A DNA stretch of 64,000 nt, taken from contig NZ_FWWR01000017.1 in assembly GCF_900176115.1 (NCBI RefSeq), forward strand, positions 62,001-126,000, in the 5' to 3' direction. The notes below the pieces were generated by a model. The model saw only the letters and a list, made by a program, of their open reading frames with translations, was not told the DNA's origin and did no database searches. Below, piece by piece: positions 1 to 8,031 of the stretch (position 1 is its first letter; each line of letters begins with the position of its first letter). A program made the translations under genes and the position numbers. The DNA comes from Peptoniphilus asaccharolyticus DSM 20463. GTDB lineage: Bacteria > Bacillota > Clostridia > Tissierellales > Peptoniphilaceae.

Positions 1-38
1 AAAAAGGTTCAAAATAAATAAAATAAAAGGGTCCAGAT

Positions 39-1394
39 ATGATTACACTACACTTTGAAGATAAGACAAAACTTTACGAACAGATATACACTTACTTTAG
101 TGAACAGATAAAGTTAGGCAATTTAAAATGGAAAGATAAACTACCGTCGAGAAGGTCTCTGTCGCAGCACTTAGGAGTTAGTTTAAATACGGTAAAAATG
201 GCCTATGAACAACTCGCTGAGGAAGGATATATAGTTTCTGATGAGAGGAGAGGTTTTTTTGTAGACAAGTTACACACAGAGGGATTTAATATTTCGCATG
301 AAAATATAGATTTTGAAAAGCCGAAGGTTAAAGAATACAAATACAATTTTTCTCATAACTCAATAGATATGAACAAGCTACCTGTGTCGGTGTTAAAAAG
401 GTGTGCCAATGATGCAATGCAGGCACTGACTAACACTGAGAGGCAAAAGGGTGGATTGTGGTCTTTGAGAATTGAGATTGCTAAATATTTAAGAGAGCGA
501 AGAGGGGTAATCACGTCTCCTGAAAATATAATTGTCACAGGAGGATATGGGGAGCACATATTTATACTTATGGCAATTATAGATAGTCCTGTTTTTGCAA
601 TGGAAGATCCGGGTTATAAAAAGACTTTAGACACGATAAATGAGATAACTGCAAAAGTATATAGAATTCCATTGGATAAATATGGTTTTTCAGTTGCAAA
701 TCTTGAAAATACAAATGCAAATATAGCTATTGTCACACCAAATCACCAATTTCCTACGGGCACTATTATGGTGCTTAGACGCCGTCAGAGGCTTTTAGAG
801 TGGGCGGAAAAGGGAGAGAGGTATATAGTTGAGGATGATTATGACAGTGACTTTAAATACGTTGGAAGCCCTATACCGGCTTTGAAGAGTTTGGATAAGA
901 ATGACAAAGTGATTTTGTCAGGTTCGTTTTCAAAATCAGTTGGACAATTTTTAGGGGTGTCGTATCTTGTACTGCCGGACAAATTAAAAGAGAAATATAA
1001 AAAAACTTATATACCAACTTCAGGAGCATCTATTATTCAACAAAATATACTCGAAAGATTTATGTCGACAGGTGGATTTGAAAAGCATTTAAACAGAATG
1101 AATGCACACTATCGAAAGAAGAGAAGTGTTTTGATAAAGGCATTTAAAAAAGATGGATTAGAAATCTTGGGTGCGGATGCCGGGATGCATTTTATTTTGA
1201 GAGTTGATACAAAACTTTGGAATCTAAATAATTTAGCAGAGAGATTGGAAGAAAATTCGATAAGATTGAATACAGTTTCTGATTACAGTTTAAATGAATC
1301 GTATAAAAAAGATTTGATAATAGGATTTGGTGGAATTGAAGAGGGCGAATTAGAAAAAACAGCATATAAATTATTAGAAGTTCTTAAATATTAA
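39..1394 (+). CDS. MocR/PdxR-family transcriptional regulator (GntR HTH fused to aminotransferase domain)
   Basis: 451 aa, the usual MocR length. A GntR-type winged helix covers roughly residues 10-75 (SRRSLSQHLGVSLNTVKMAYEQL), followed by a fold-type I aminotransferase domain from about residue 105. The PLP-binding lysine is probably K299 in SGSFSKS, and VEDDYDSDF matches the conserved region just before it. Members of this family use PLP as an effector and often control pyridoxal, GABA or taurine genes. The gene is followed by its own terminator and the next gene looks unrelated, so the target is not evident. Only 38 bases precede the start, so the promoter may lie outside the window. Confidence 0.88.
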   Translation: MITLHFEDKTKLYEQIYTYFSEQIKLGNLKWKDKLPSRRSLSQHLGVSLNTVKMAYEQLAEEGYIVSDERRGFFVDKLHTEGFNISHENIDFEKPKVKEYKYNFSHNSIDMNKLPVSVLKRCANDAMQALTNTERQKGGLWSLRIEIAKYLRERRGVITSPENIIVTGGYGEHIFILMAIIDSPVFAMEDPGYKKTLDTINEITAKVYRIPLDKYGFSVANLENTNANIAIVTPNHQFPTGTIMVLRRRQRLLEWAEKGERYIVEDDYDSDFKYVGSPIPALKSLDKNDKVILSGSFSKSVGQFLGVSYLVLPDKLKEKYKKTYIPTSGASIIQQNILERFMSTGGFEKHLNRMNAHYRKKRSVLIKAFKKDGLEILGADAGMHFILRVDTKLWNLNNLAERLEENSIRLNTVSDYSLNESYKKDLIIGFGGIEEGELEKTAYKLLEVLKY

Positions 1395-1410
1395 ATTTAA
1401 GGACTTTTTT
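1379..1410 (+). terminator. Rho-independent terminator of the MocR gene
   Basis: Stem AGTTCTTAAAT (1379-1389) pairs with ATTTAAGGACT (1395-1405) with one G-U pair and a 5-base loop, followed by six T. The 5' arm overlaps the last codons of the gene. Confidence 0.75.
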
Positions 1411-1648
1411 ATTTTGTAAATACACCACTTTGTTATGGAACATAAGTAAAGAAAACATTTAAAAAATGAGTTTAAAAATAAAATAAATAGGGAATAAAAA
1501 GTATTTAAAAAATCTTACATAAATATCAATGAAATTTTCTTTAAATTTACATAAAACAGATATACAAAAGGGTCCATTATTTGATATATTATATAGTAAT
1601 GACAAAAATAATATTTTAATATTATTTGCATATTACGGAGGAAGAAAA

Positions 1649-3277
1649 TTGAAAAAAGTAGTCGCATCTATGTTAGTGGCGATAACATTGTTGGGAACTA
1701 TTCCGATAAAGAGCATGGCTAAAGAAGTTTCTTCACAAGCGGGAAGTTTGATAGAAGATAACACTGGAAGTTTAGTCAGTAACGAAGAAAATGTTGTAAA
1801 AGACAATAAGAAAGACAATGAAGTAGTTCTAAAATCAGCGGAAGAACCACATAGAGATAAAAAACAATCTGAGCCAAAACCAGAAACTAAAGAAGAAGTA
1901 AAAAATACTCCACCGGCAAGTCCTGAAGTGCCAAATGTTACACAAAGGATAGAAAATGCACCTAAAGGTGATGTACTTAGAGAAATAATCAGAAATTATA
2001 ATCCTAAAATTATAATGAATGAACAATCTGGTATAGAAAATAATAAAGTAGTAAGCTTTGAAGAAAATTTAATTCAATCTAGCAAAAATTTTCAAGTGGA
2101 GACAATTCAAACTGCAAATGGTATTTTAACAACTAAATTAGAATATCAAATAGTTTTAGATGAAAATGGAAATCCAAGTCATATATTATGGATATATAAA
2201 ACTAAATTGGATAGAGAAGACAAAAATAAGGTAAATCTAAAAGTAGATTATATAACTGTTAGTGATATGGGGTTAGGATATCCTCTAATAATTGAAGAAG
2301 AGACAAACCCTCATGTATTAGAAGATCAAAATTTAAACCCATACACAAACATAACTTATAGCGATATAAACAGCCAAATAGAAAAGCTAAGAGAAAACCA
2401 AAATGCAAAGATACAATCTACAACTCAAACAGTAGAGGGTGGAGAGTTGGTTTCTCAAACGATAATAAAAACACCTATAGTTAGAGCTCAAAAGGACTAC
2501 ACCTTAGTTATAAATACAGGACAAAATACAGGAAATATAATTAGTACTTATACTGTTGGAGTAAACGGTAGTCAACATAGTACAGGTGGACAATTACAAG
2601 GTATTTTGGAAGGCGATAAAATAATTTGGGAAAAGATTTATGCTAACACTACAAATACAGAACAGATAGTGCAGATAAATCTAACTCCAGATGAGGCGCA
2701 AAAGTTAACTAAAAAAATTACAGCCAATATCTATAGACCTACAGAAGAAGGATATATAGAAAAAGTTGAAGGATTGAGTAACTCAAAGGAAACTTTAAGC
2801 GAAAAAGAAAAAATAGATATTTTAGAAAAGCTGTCTGAAAATCAAATAAGTAGAGAGCTTAAAACTCAAATGACAACTTATGGTATATTTAAATTGGCAG
2901 TTGAACAATTAGAAAAACAAGCGGAAGCTTTAGAAGAACAACTGTATTCTACAGAAGACATTCCTCAAATATTACAAACTGAAAGTGTTGATGTAGTTGA
3001 GAACACAAATGTAGTTGAAAACGAAAGTTCAGCTGAAAATGCTGAAGAAACAAAGGAATCTCTTGAATTAGCTAAGTTAATACAAGATAGACTAAATTAT
3101 TTAAATGAAATTAGATTGAAAATTCAAACTGATACTATAAAAACTGTTAAGCTTGAACCGGGTGAAATAATTGTGGCAGAAATTGAAACTCAAATAGTGG
3201 ATTCTAAACCGGAATATAAAGTGCCTGGCGGAGTGGTGTTGGTTGAAGAACAATCAAAAGCACCAGAAAATAAATAA
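1649..3277 (+). CDS. Secreted protein of unknown function
   Basis: The best start is TTG at 1649, seven bases after a GGAGG (1637-1641). The open frame runs upstream to 1529, but that extension has no ribosome site and would bury the signal peptide. From 1649 the 542-aa protein begins with lysines, a hydrophobic stretch and an Ala-rich cleavage region (about residues 1-25). Next comes a low-complexity Glu/Lys/Pro-rich linker (about 40-105), then a mixed alpha/beta body. The last third is Glu-rich with probable coiled coil (about 390-500). There is no LPXTG, SLH or transmembrane anchor at the C terminus, so release or non-covalent wall binding is likely. I do not recognise a family. Confidence 0.75.
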   Translation: MKKVVASMLVAITLLGTIPIKSMAKEVSSQAGSLIEDNTGSLVSNEENVVKDNKKDNEVVLKSAEEPHRDKKQSEPKPETKEEVKNTPPASPEVPNVTQRIENAPKGDVLREIIRNYNPKIIMNEQSGIENNKVVSFEENLIQSSKNFQVETIQTANGILTTKLEYQIVLDENGNPSHILWIYKTKLDREDKNKVNLKVDYITVSDMGLGYPLIIEEETNPHVLEDQNLNPYTNITYSDINSQIEKLRENQNAKIQSTTQTVEGGELVSQTIIKTPIVRAQKDYTLVINTGQNTGNIISTYTVGVNGSQHSTGGQLQGILEGDKIIWEKIYANTTNTEQIVQINLTPDEAQKLTKKITANIYRPTEEGYIEKVEGLSNSKETLSEKEKIDILEKLSENQISRELKTQMTTYGIFKLAVEQLEKQAEALEEQLYSTEDIPQILQTESVDVVENTNVVENESSAENAEETKESLELAKLIQDRLNYLNEIRLKIQTDTIKTVKLEPGEIIVAEIETQIVDSKPEYKVPGGVVLVEEQSKAPENK

Positions 3278-3289
3278 ATTTATTATGTG

Positions 3290-3325
3290 AACCTCTTTAC
3301 CAAAGATAAGGTAGAGAGGTTTTTT
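3290..3325 (+). terminator. Rho-independent terminator of the secreted-protein gene
   Basis: AACCTCTTTACC (3290-3301) pairs with GGTAGAGAGGTT (3310-3321) with one G-U pair, followed by a run of T. The left end of the IS30 remnant begins only a few bases further on. Confidence 0.85.
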
Positions 3326-3329
3326 ATAT

Positions 3330-4413
3330 CTTGAATTGTCAAGTCAAGTGCAACTCCACTGAATGGTAAACCTCATAAGGCGTTTTCCAGTTTAAACATT
3401 TACGTGGTCGACGATTGATCTCTTCTATTTTCGCTTCAATGTAGCTATCCGATTGGTCAATATCTTTTGTTTTTGGAAAGTATTCTCTTAATAGACCATT
3501 TGTATTTTCATTGGTACCTCTTTGACATGGGTGGTGGGGCAACGGGAAATAGAATTCAACAAGAGAGAGTTGTTGTGAAACTTCAGGATGCTTTGAAAAT
3601 TCTTTCCCTCTGTCAGGCGTGATGCTTTGAAGGGGCTTATTCTTCAATAGTTCAATCATGGCTTGCTTAACACATTGGGCAGTCTTCTTTGGTATTTTTC
3701 GACAAAGTAGGTAGCGACTCTTCCGATCAGTTAGTGTGAGTAGACATACCTTGCCAGTTTTACCTGCCACCGTATCCGCTTCCCAATCGCCTAAGCGCTG
3801 TCTTTTTTCTGTTGCATCCGGTCGTTCGGATATGGAATTGGTGATTGGGATTTTACCGCGTCTTTCTTCATAGGATTTGGTATGCCTTGTTTTACTGCGA
3901 TGTCTTAATTTTCTAATACATCCTCTATTACTTCTCGAGAGATTCGGCTCGTCAAAAAGGCCAGAATAAATGGCTCGATAAATTATGGTGAAGCTTATGC
4001 TATAAACATTCTCTTCGTATTTTAAACGGGCCGCGATCTGTTCCAGAGACCACTGATACTCTAAGAATAACGACTTTACCTTTTGGAAAATGAGGTATCG
4101 TCTAACTTCTTTTGAGGACGACATGTTTTTCTTCTAGTGGTATAAAGCGCTTGTGCGTCACAAGGTAGATAACTTCCTTGTAAAGAGTTTCTCTTTAACT
4201 CACGGCAAATTGATGATTTGTTGCGTCCTAATTTAATGGCTATCTCAGATTGATTTAAGACAATATCCATATAACGCTTTAGCAACTCACACTATTTTAG
4301 TGTAAAATGAGAATAATGATTCATCGTTCCTCCTGGTTGATTGGTTTTCATCGACATAATTTTACCAGAAAACGGTGAATTATTTTTTGTTGTACTTAAA
4401 TTGTAAATTCAAG
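3330..4413 (-). mobile_element. Degraded IS30-family insertion sequence
   Basis: Imperfect 25-bp inverted repeats lie at 3330-3354 and 4389-4413, both beginning CTTGAATT on their own outer strand, with about six or seven mismatches. They enclose a broken IS30-type transposase on the minus strand. The flanking bases are AT on both sides (3328-3329 and 4414-4415), compatible with a 2-bp target duplication but too short to prove it. The element is 1084 bp and lies between the terminator of the secreted-protein gene and the operator/promoter region of the YhfC-SdpRI operon. Confidence 0.85.
3339..4324 (-). pseudogene. IS30-family transposase, disrupted
   Basis: The original ATG is probably at 4324 (MNHYSHFTLK), after an AGGAGGAACG ribosome site. 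Ten codons later there is an in-frame TAG, after which the same frame continues with the IS30 helix-turn-helix (QSEIAIKLGRNKSSICRELK). A 1-base frameshift then falls at about 4100-4125. The rest of the protein is intact in the new frame down to 3339, with the DDE catalytic core (LGDWEADTVAG, SITPDRGKEF, and the glutamate in CQRGTNENTNG). One nonsense mutation and one indel make it inactive. IS30 transposases are normally a single frame, so this is decay and not programmed frameshifting. Confidence 0.88.
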
Positions 4414-4419
4414 ATGAAG

Positions 4420-4513
4420 AAATAGATTTGAAATCTATTTAGAAAAAAATCAAAATAGAATTGACTTTTAGAAGGTTTAGATATACTATCTATTTAGAAA
4501 TATTTCTAAATAG
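4420..4513 (+). promoter_or_regulatory. Promoter bracketed by two perfect palindromes (candidate SdpR-type operators)
   Basis: A promoter TTGACT (4461-4466), 17-base spacer, TACTAT (4484-4489) precedes the YhfC gene. Upstream lies a perfect 21-bp palindrome at 4420-4440 (AAATAGATTT, central G, AAATCTATTT). Downstream, between the -10 box and the ribosome site, lies a perfect 24-bp palindrome at 4490-4513 (half CTATTTAGAAAT). The 11-mer CTATTTAGAAA occurs at 4435-4445 and again at 4490-4500. The operon encodes an ArsR/SdpR-type repressor, so these are the natural candidates for its binding sites; that link is inference. Confidence 0.65.
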
Positions 4514-4522
4514 GTGATGTGA

Positions 4523-5119
4523 ATGAATAAGAGGACGAGTTTAAAAGTTTTTGTTATGGGAATGCTATGTTTTTTTGTATCTCAAATGGTTATTAGAATA
4601 CCACTTTTAAACTATTTGAATTCGAATTTTTTATATTCTATATTTTCAACTAAGCACCAAATTTTAATGGGAATATTTATTCCTTTGAGTGCAGGTGTTT
4701 TTGAAGAATGTGGAAGATACATATTCAAAGATAAATGTTTAAAGAGCAAGGGTGAGTTCTTTGAACCAATAGTTTTTGGGTTGGGTCATGGACTTATGGA
4801 AGTAGCAATGATATTAGTAAGCTCAGTAGGTGTTGGAAAAATATCTACGGTAGAATTAACTATTGGATTGTATGAGAGAGTATTAGCAGTGATTTTTCAT
4901 ATATGTATGAGTGTTCTAGTATGGAGAGGTTTTATTTTAGACAGAAAGATAAAACATTTATTGATAGCAATTTTTATACATTTTATTTTTGACTATTGGA
5001 TTGTGTTAGTGAACCAATTTAAAATTAATATGTTTAATACGTATTTAATGTGGTCAGTTGTAGATTTGCTATTGATAGTTTATATCTTTAAAGTTAAAGA
5101 GAATTGGAGGAGCGAATGA
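4523..5119 (+). CDS. YhfC-family putative intramembrane metalloprotease
   Basis: 198 aa, very hydrophobic, with about six membrane segments. The motifs EECGR (about residues 61-65) and GLGHGLMEV (about 91-99) and a late IHFIFD match the pattern of the YhfC/PrsW-CPBP-like membrane metalloprotease superfamily (Glu-Glu plus two His motifs). It is shorter than typical YhfC proteins of about 260 aa. ATG at 4523 follows AGGTGA. It is the first gene of a tight operon with a lipoprotein, an ArsR repressor and an SdpI-like protein; the stop overlaps the lipoprotein start (ATGA at 5116-5119). Proteolytic activity is inferred from motifs only. Confidence 0.72.
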   Translation: MNKRTSLKVFVMGMLCFFVSQMVIRIPLLNYLNSNFLYSIFSTKHQILMGIFIPLSAGVFEECGRYIFKDKCLKSKGEFFEPIVFGLGHGLMEVAMILVSSVGVGKISTVELTIGLYERVLAVIFHICMSVLVWRGFILDRKIKHLLIAIFIHFIFDYWIVLVNQFKINMFNTYLMWSVVDLLLIVYIFKVKENWRSE

Positions 5120-5511
5120 AGAAGTTTTTAGTTTCAGTCATTATGTTAGTTGTTTTTATAACAGCTTGTGGAAGAACGAATAGTGTTGAAAATTCTGATA
5201 AATATATTACAACAGGTCAGGATATAATAAATAAACTTAATGAGAATGATTTTGAAGAAATAAGAAAAGTGAGTGTTGATGAATTTAAAGAAGGACTAAA
5301 TGAAACTATATGTGATGCTGTAGTTAAAGACTTAGCATCCAAAGGAAAGTTTTTGTCTTTTGAAAAGAATCAAGTTTTTTCTCAAAAGGATAAGAAAACA
5401 AATAAAGAATATTTTGTATTAGTACAAGAAGCAAAATATGAAAATGGTAAATTGACATTTACACTTACATTTGATGAGAATGATAAATTAGGAGGACTAT
5501 ACTACAAATAA
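5116..5511 (+). CDS. Small lipoprotein with DUF3887-like domain
   Basis: ATG at 5116 is chosen over the upstream TTG at 5104 because GGAGGAGCG lies directly in front of it and it yields a clean lipoprotein signal. The 131-aa product starts MKKFLVSVIMLVVFITACG, where ITAC is the lipobox with the acylated Cys. The mature part resembles DUF3887, a small secreted fold of about 90 residues (tandem helices, then VLVQEAKYENGKLTFTLTF strands). It overlaps the preceding YhfC gene by 4 bases and ends 9 bases before the repressor gene, so all are co-transcribed. Function is unknown; it should sit on the outer face of the membrane. Confidence 0.75.
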   Translation: MKKFLVSVIMLVVFITACGRTNSVENSDKYITTGQDIINKLNENDFEEIRKVSVDEFKEGLNETICDAVVKDLASKGKFLSFEKNQVFSQKDKKTNKEYFVLVQEAKYENGKLTFTLTFDENDKLGGLYYK

Positions 5512-5520
5512 GAGGGAAAA

Positions 5521-5796
5521 ATGAGCTTAGAAAAAACTTTTAAGGCGTTAGCTGATAAGAACAGAAGAGAAATTTTAAGTCTTTTAAAGAGGAAGAGTTT
5601 GACTGCTGGAGAAATTTCAGAAAATTTTGACATGACCAATGCAACTTTAAGTTACCATCTTCAAATTTTAAAAGATGCGGGGTTAATTTTTGATGAAAAG
5701 GACAAAAATTTTAGAGTATATTCTTTAAATGCATCAGTGTTTGAAGAAGTATTGGCATATTTTTTTGAGTTTAGGAGTGATGAGGATGAGAAATAA
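5521..5796 (+). CDS. ArsR-family repressor, SdpR-like
   Basis: 91 aa, a single winged helix. The N terminus LEKTFKALADKNRREILSLL and the recognition helix region NATLSYHLQILKDAGLI are typical of the ArsR/SmtB family, in particular the SdpR autorepressor group; no metal-binding Cys cluster is visible. In Bacillus subtilis SdpR represses sdpRI and is relieved when SdpI senses the SdpC toxin. Here the gene overlaps the following SdpI-like gene by 11 bases, the same pairing, so the same repressor/sensor logic is plausible. Likely operators are the palindromes at 4420-4440 and 4490-4513. Confidence 0.85.
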   Translation: MSLEKTFKALADKNRREILSLLKRKSLTAGEISENFDMTNATLSYHLQILKDAGLIFDEKDKNFRVYSLNASVFEEVLAYFFEFRSDEDEK

Positions 5797-6424
5797 AAAA
5801 AATATTTTAGTCAGTTTTATATTGATGTTGGTACCATTAGCCATTGGAGCGTTTTTCTATAGCAAGATGCCGGAGCAATTGCCGACTCATTTTGGTCTAG
5901 ATGGCAACCCGGATAAGTTTTCTTCTAAGGCTGTAGCACTTTTTCAGATGCCAATTATAATGGTGGGTGTGCAGTTGATTATGGTATTTATGCTAAACAA
6001 AGACCCTAGGAAAAAATATCAAAGTGAAAAATTATATATAATTTCACTTTTTATAATTCCAATTCTGACAATTATGATAAGTTCTCTGACAGTTGCTTAT
6101 GGAATGGGTTCAAAAGTTGAAATCAATAGAATTATAATAGTGGCTATTTCATTGCTATTTGTAGTCATGGGGAACTTTTTACCTAAGTCAAAGAGAAATT
6201 ACACAATGGGGATTAAAAACCCATGGACTTTGAGCAGTGATGTAATTTGGGAAAAGACACACAGGCTTGGAGGCTATACATTTGTGATTTCAGGGATAGT
6301 TGGAATCGTGTTTGGTTTAGTTTTAAAGAACTCAGCTTTTGCTATACTTATGTTGATTATGGCAGCGGGAATTATACCAACTGTCTACTCATACATCCTA
6401 TATGAAAGAGAAAATAAACAATAA
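5786..6424 (+). CDS. SdpI-family membrane protein (DUF1648 plus SdpI)
   Basis: ATG at 5786 is preferred: AGGAG (5773-5777) is 8 bases upstream, while an ATG at 5780 is too close to it. The 212-aa product has six or so membrane segments. The DUF1648 signature (KMPEQLPTHFGLDGNPDKF, about residues 26-44) is followed by the SdpI motif region (GNFLPKSKRNYTMGIKNPWTLSS, then WEKTHRLGG). In B. subtilis SdpI is an immunity protein and signal transducer for the SdpC toxin. No sdpABC toxin genes are seen in this window, so the toxin or stress sensed here is unknown. It is the last gene of the operon. Confidence 0.85.
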   Translation: MRNKKNILVSFILMLVPLAIGAFFYSKMPEQLPTHFGLDGNPDKFSSKAVALFQMPIIMVGVQLIMVFMLNKDPRKKYQSEKLYIISLFIIPILTIMISSLTVAYGMGSKVEINRIIIVAISLLFVVMGNFLPKSKRNYTMGIKNPWTLSSDVIWEKTHRLGGYTFVISGIVGIVFGLVLKNSAFAILMLIMAAGIIPTVYSYILYERENKQ

Positions 6425-6432
6425 GTTTTTAA

Positions 6433-6460
6433 AGGCGAGTATACTTTTGTGTATTCGCCT
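6433..6460. terminator. Hairpin after the SdpI-like gene
   Basis: A 12-bp stem (AGGCGAGTATAC with GTGTATTCGCCT, two G-U pairs) and a TTTT loop lie 8 bases after the stop. It lacks a proper T run on the plus strand, so it may be a weak terminator or an mRNA end-protecting structure. Confidence 0.5.
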
Positions 6461-6557
6461 AAATTATATAAAAAATAATTTGAATAAAAATAAAATTAAT
6501 AAACTAAAATAAAAATTAGGATTTGGCTTAAGATTAGGAATTAAAAATAATTAATTA

Positions 6558-6586
6558 TTGACACAGGGGACGTATTAATGTATATT
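6558..6586 (+). promoter_or_regulatory. Promoter of the pyr operon
   Basis: TTGACA (6558-6563), a 17-base spacer and TATATT (6581-6586) form a near-consensus sigma-A promoter. A start near 6593 would give a leader of about 90 bases before the pyrB start codon. Confidence 0.75.
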
Positions 6587-6624
6587 TAGTCGAGAAAGAA
6601 GTTACTTTTAATTTAGTGCGGGAC

Positions 6625-6654
6625 GCTAAAAAGGTAAACACATATCTTTTTGGC
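6625..6654 (+). promoter_or_regulatory. Leader hairpin upstream of pyrB
   Basis: GCTAAAAAGGT (6625-6635) pairs with ATCTTTTTGGC (6644-6654), an 11-bp stem with two G-U pairs and an 8-base loop, in the untranslated leader between the promoter and the ribosome site (GAGGAGG, 6671-6677). There is no T run long enough for a simple attenuator and no recognisable PyrR-binding loop. Its role is unknown; it could tune translation or RNA stability. Confidence 0.4.
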
Positions 6655-6681
6655 TTAGTGCGCTCCAAAAGAGGAGGAAAT

Positions 6682-7599
6682 ATGCTAAGACATTTAATAC
6701 AACCGTTAGATTTTACAACTGAAGAGTTTGATGATTTATTTAGACTGGCAAATAAAATTATACAAAGTCCTGAAAATTATTTGGATGTTTGTAAAGGGAA
6801 ATTATTGGCTAGTCTTTTTTTTGAGCCATCGACAAGAACAAGATTATCTTTTGAATCTGCAATGCTAAGACTTGGTGGACAAGTCGTTGGATTTTCAGAC
6901 GCAAAAGTTTCTTCTACAGCTAAGGGAGAATCACTTCAAGATACTATCAGAACTGTAGAAAATTATGCAGACATTTGTGCTATGAGACATCCTAAAGAAG
7001 GGGCTGCTCTTTTAGCTTCAAAGGCAATGACAAGAATGCCAATAATAAATGCTGGAGATGGTGGTCATCAACATCCAACTCAAACTCTAACAGATTTATT
7101 GACAATAGATTTCTATAAAAAGAGATTTGATAATTTAACAATAGGACTTTGTGGAGATTTAAAATTTGGTAGAACAATTCACTCTTTAGTAAGAGCGATG
7201 AACAGATACGAAGGTGTGAAATTTGTATTTATATCTCCAGACGAGTTGAAAATGCCAAAGACTTTTAAAGACGAAATAGCTGAAGAAAACTACACTGAAA
7301 CTGATGACCTTGCAGGAGCTATTAAAGATGGCCTTGATATCTTATATATGTCAAGGGTTCAAAGAGAAAGATTTGTATCTGAAGAAGAATATTTAAGATT
7401 AAAAGATTTCTTCATATTAGATAAAGAAAAAATGGATTTGGCAAAAGAAGATATGATAGTTCTTCACCCACTTCCAAGAGTAAATGAAATTTCAACTGAA
7501 ATTGACGATGATCCAAGAGCTGTTTATTTTGAACAAGCTAGATTTGGTATGTATGTTAGAATGGCACTTATAATGTTCTTATTGGGATTGGAGGGTTAA
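6682..7599 (+). CDS. pyrB: Aspartate carbamoyltransferase catalytic subunit
   Basis: 305 aa, normal for PyrB. It condenses carbamoyl phosphate and aspartate to carbamoyl aspartate, the first committed pyrimidine step. The carbamoyl-phosphate motif [13 protein letters not shown] (about residues 48-60) and [11 protein letters not shown] are intact. ATG at 6682 is chosen because GAGGAGG precedes it; the frame is open further upstream but without a site. One base separates it from pyrI, and the operon continues into pyrK and pyrD. Because pyrI is present, the enzyme is expected to be the allosteric class B type, dodecameric as in enterics. Confidence 0.96.
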   Translation: MLRHLIQPLDFTTEEFDDLFRLANKIIQSPENYLDVCKGKLLASLFFEPSTRTRLSFESAMLRLGGQVVGFSDAKVSSTAKGESLQDTIRTVENYADICAMRHPKEGAALLASKAMTRMPIINAGDGGHQHPTQTLTDLLTIDFYKKRFDNLTIGLCGDLKFGRTIHSLVRAMNRYEGVKFVFISPDELKMPKTFKDEIAEENYTETDDLAGAIKDGLDILYMSRVQRERFVSEEEYLRLKDFFILDKEKMDLAKEDMIVLHPLPRVNEISTEIDDDPRAVYFEQARFGMYVRMALIMFLLGLEG

Positions 7600-7600
7600 G

Positions 7601-8029
7601 ATGATAAACGTATCAAAGATTAAAAAAGGTATAGTGTTAGACCATATTGAAGCTGGAAAAGCTAAGATTATATACAATGCACTTAAGTTAGATCGAGTAA
7701 AGGACCCAGTAGTTGTAATGCAATCTATTCAATCAACAGGAATGGGTAAGAAGGATTTAATAAAAATCGAAACAGATTTTGAACTTGACTATACAGTGCT
7801 TGGTTTAATAGCACCACATATTACAGTTAACTTTGTTGAAGGTGGAGAGAGAGTTAAAAAAGTTAGACTTGAACTACCTAAGGAAGTTGAAGGAATAATG
7901 AAGTGTAAGAACCCAAGATGTATAAGCAACATTGAAAAAGTAAAAGATCATAAATTTACTTTGGCAAACGCTGAGACAGAAGAATACAAATGTGAATATT
8001 GTGATTCACTTACAAAATATAACGAGTAA
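7601..8029 (+). CDS. pyrI: Aspartate carbamoyltransferase regulatory subunit
   Basis: 142 aa. The N-terminal domain (about 1-95) binds nucleotide effectors and the C-terminal domain binds zinc through four Cys seen here at C102, C107, C131 and C134 (CKNPRC and CEYC). PyrI confers CTP inhibition and ATP activation on PyrB. It lies directly between pyrB and pyrK. PyrI is common in clostridia and archaea but absent from Bacillus, where PyrB is unregulated, so this supports a clostridial or Tissierellia-type host. Confidence 0.95.
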   Translation: MINVSKIKKGIVLDHIEAGKAKIIYNALKLDRVKDPVVVMQSIQSTGMGKKDLIKIETDFELDYTVLGLIAPHITVNFVEGGERVKKVRLELPKEVEGIMKCKNPRCISNIEKVKDHKFTLANAETEEYKCEYCDSLTKYNE

Positions 8030-8031
8030 AA

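Noticed and set aside
3339-4324. Programmed frameshift in the left IS30 transposase
   Set aside because: IS30 elements use one frame, and the copy also has a nonsense codon; decay is simpler.
6590-6681. PyrR attenuator or known riboswitch before pyrB
   Set aside because: The PyrR-binding loop consensus and a terminator with T run are missing; only a simple hairpin is supported.
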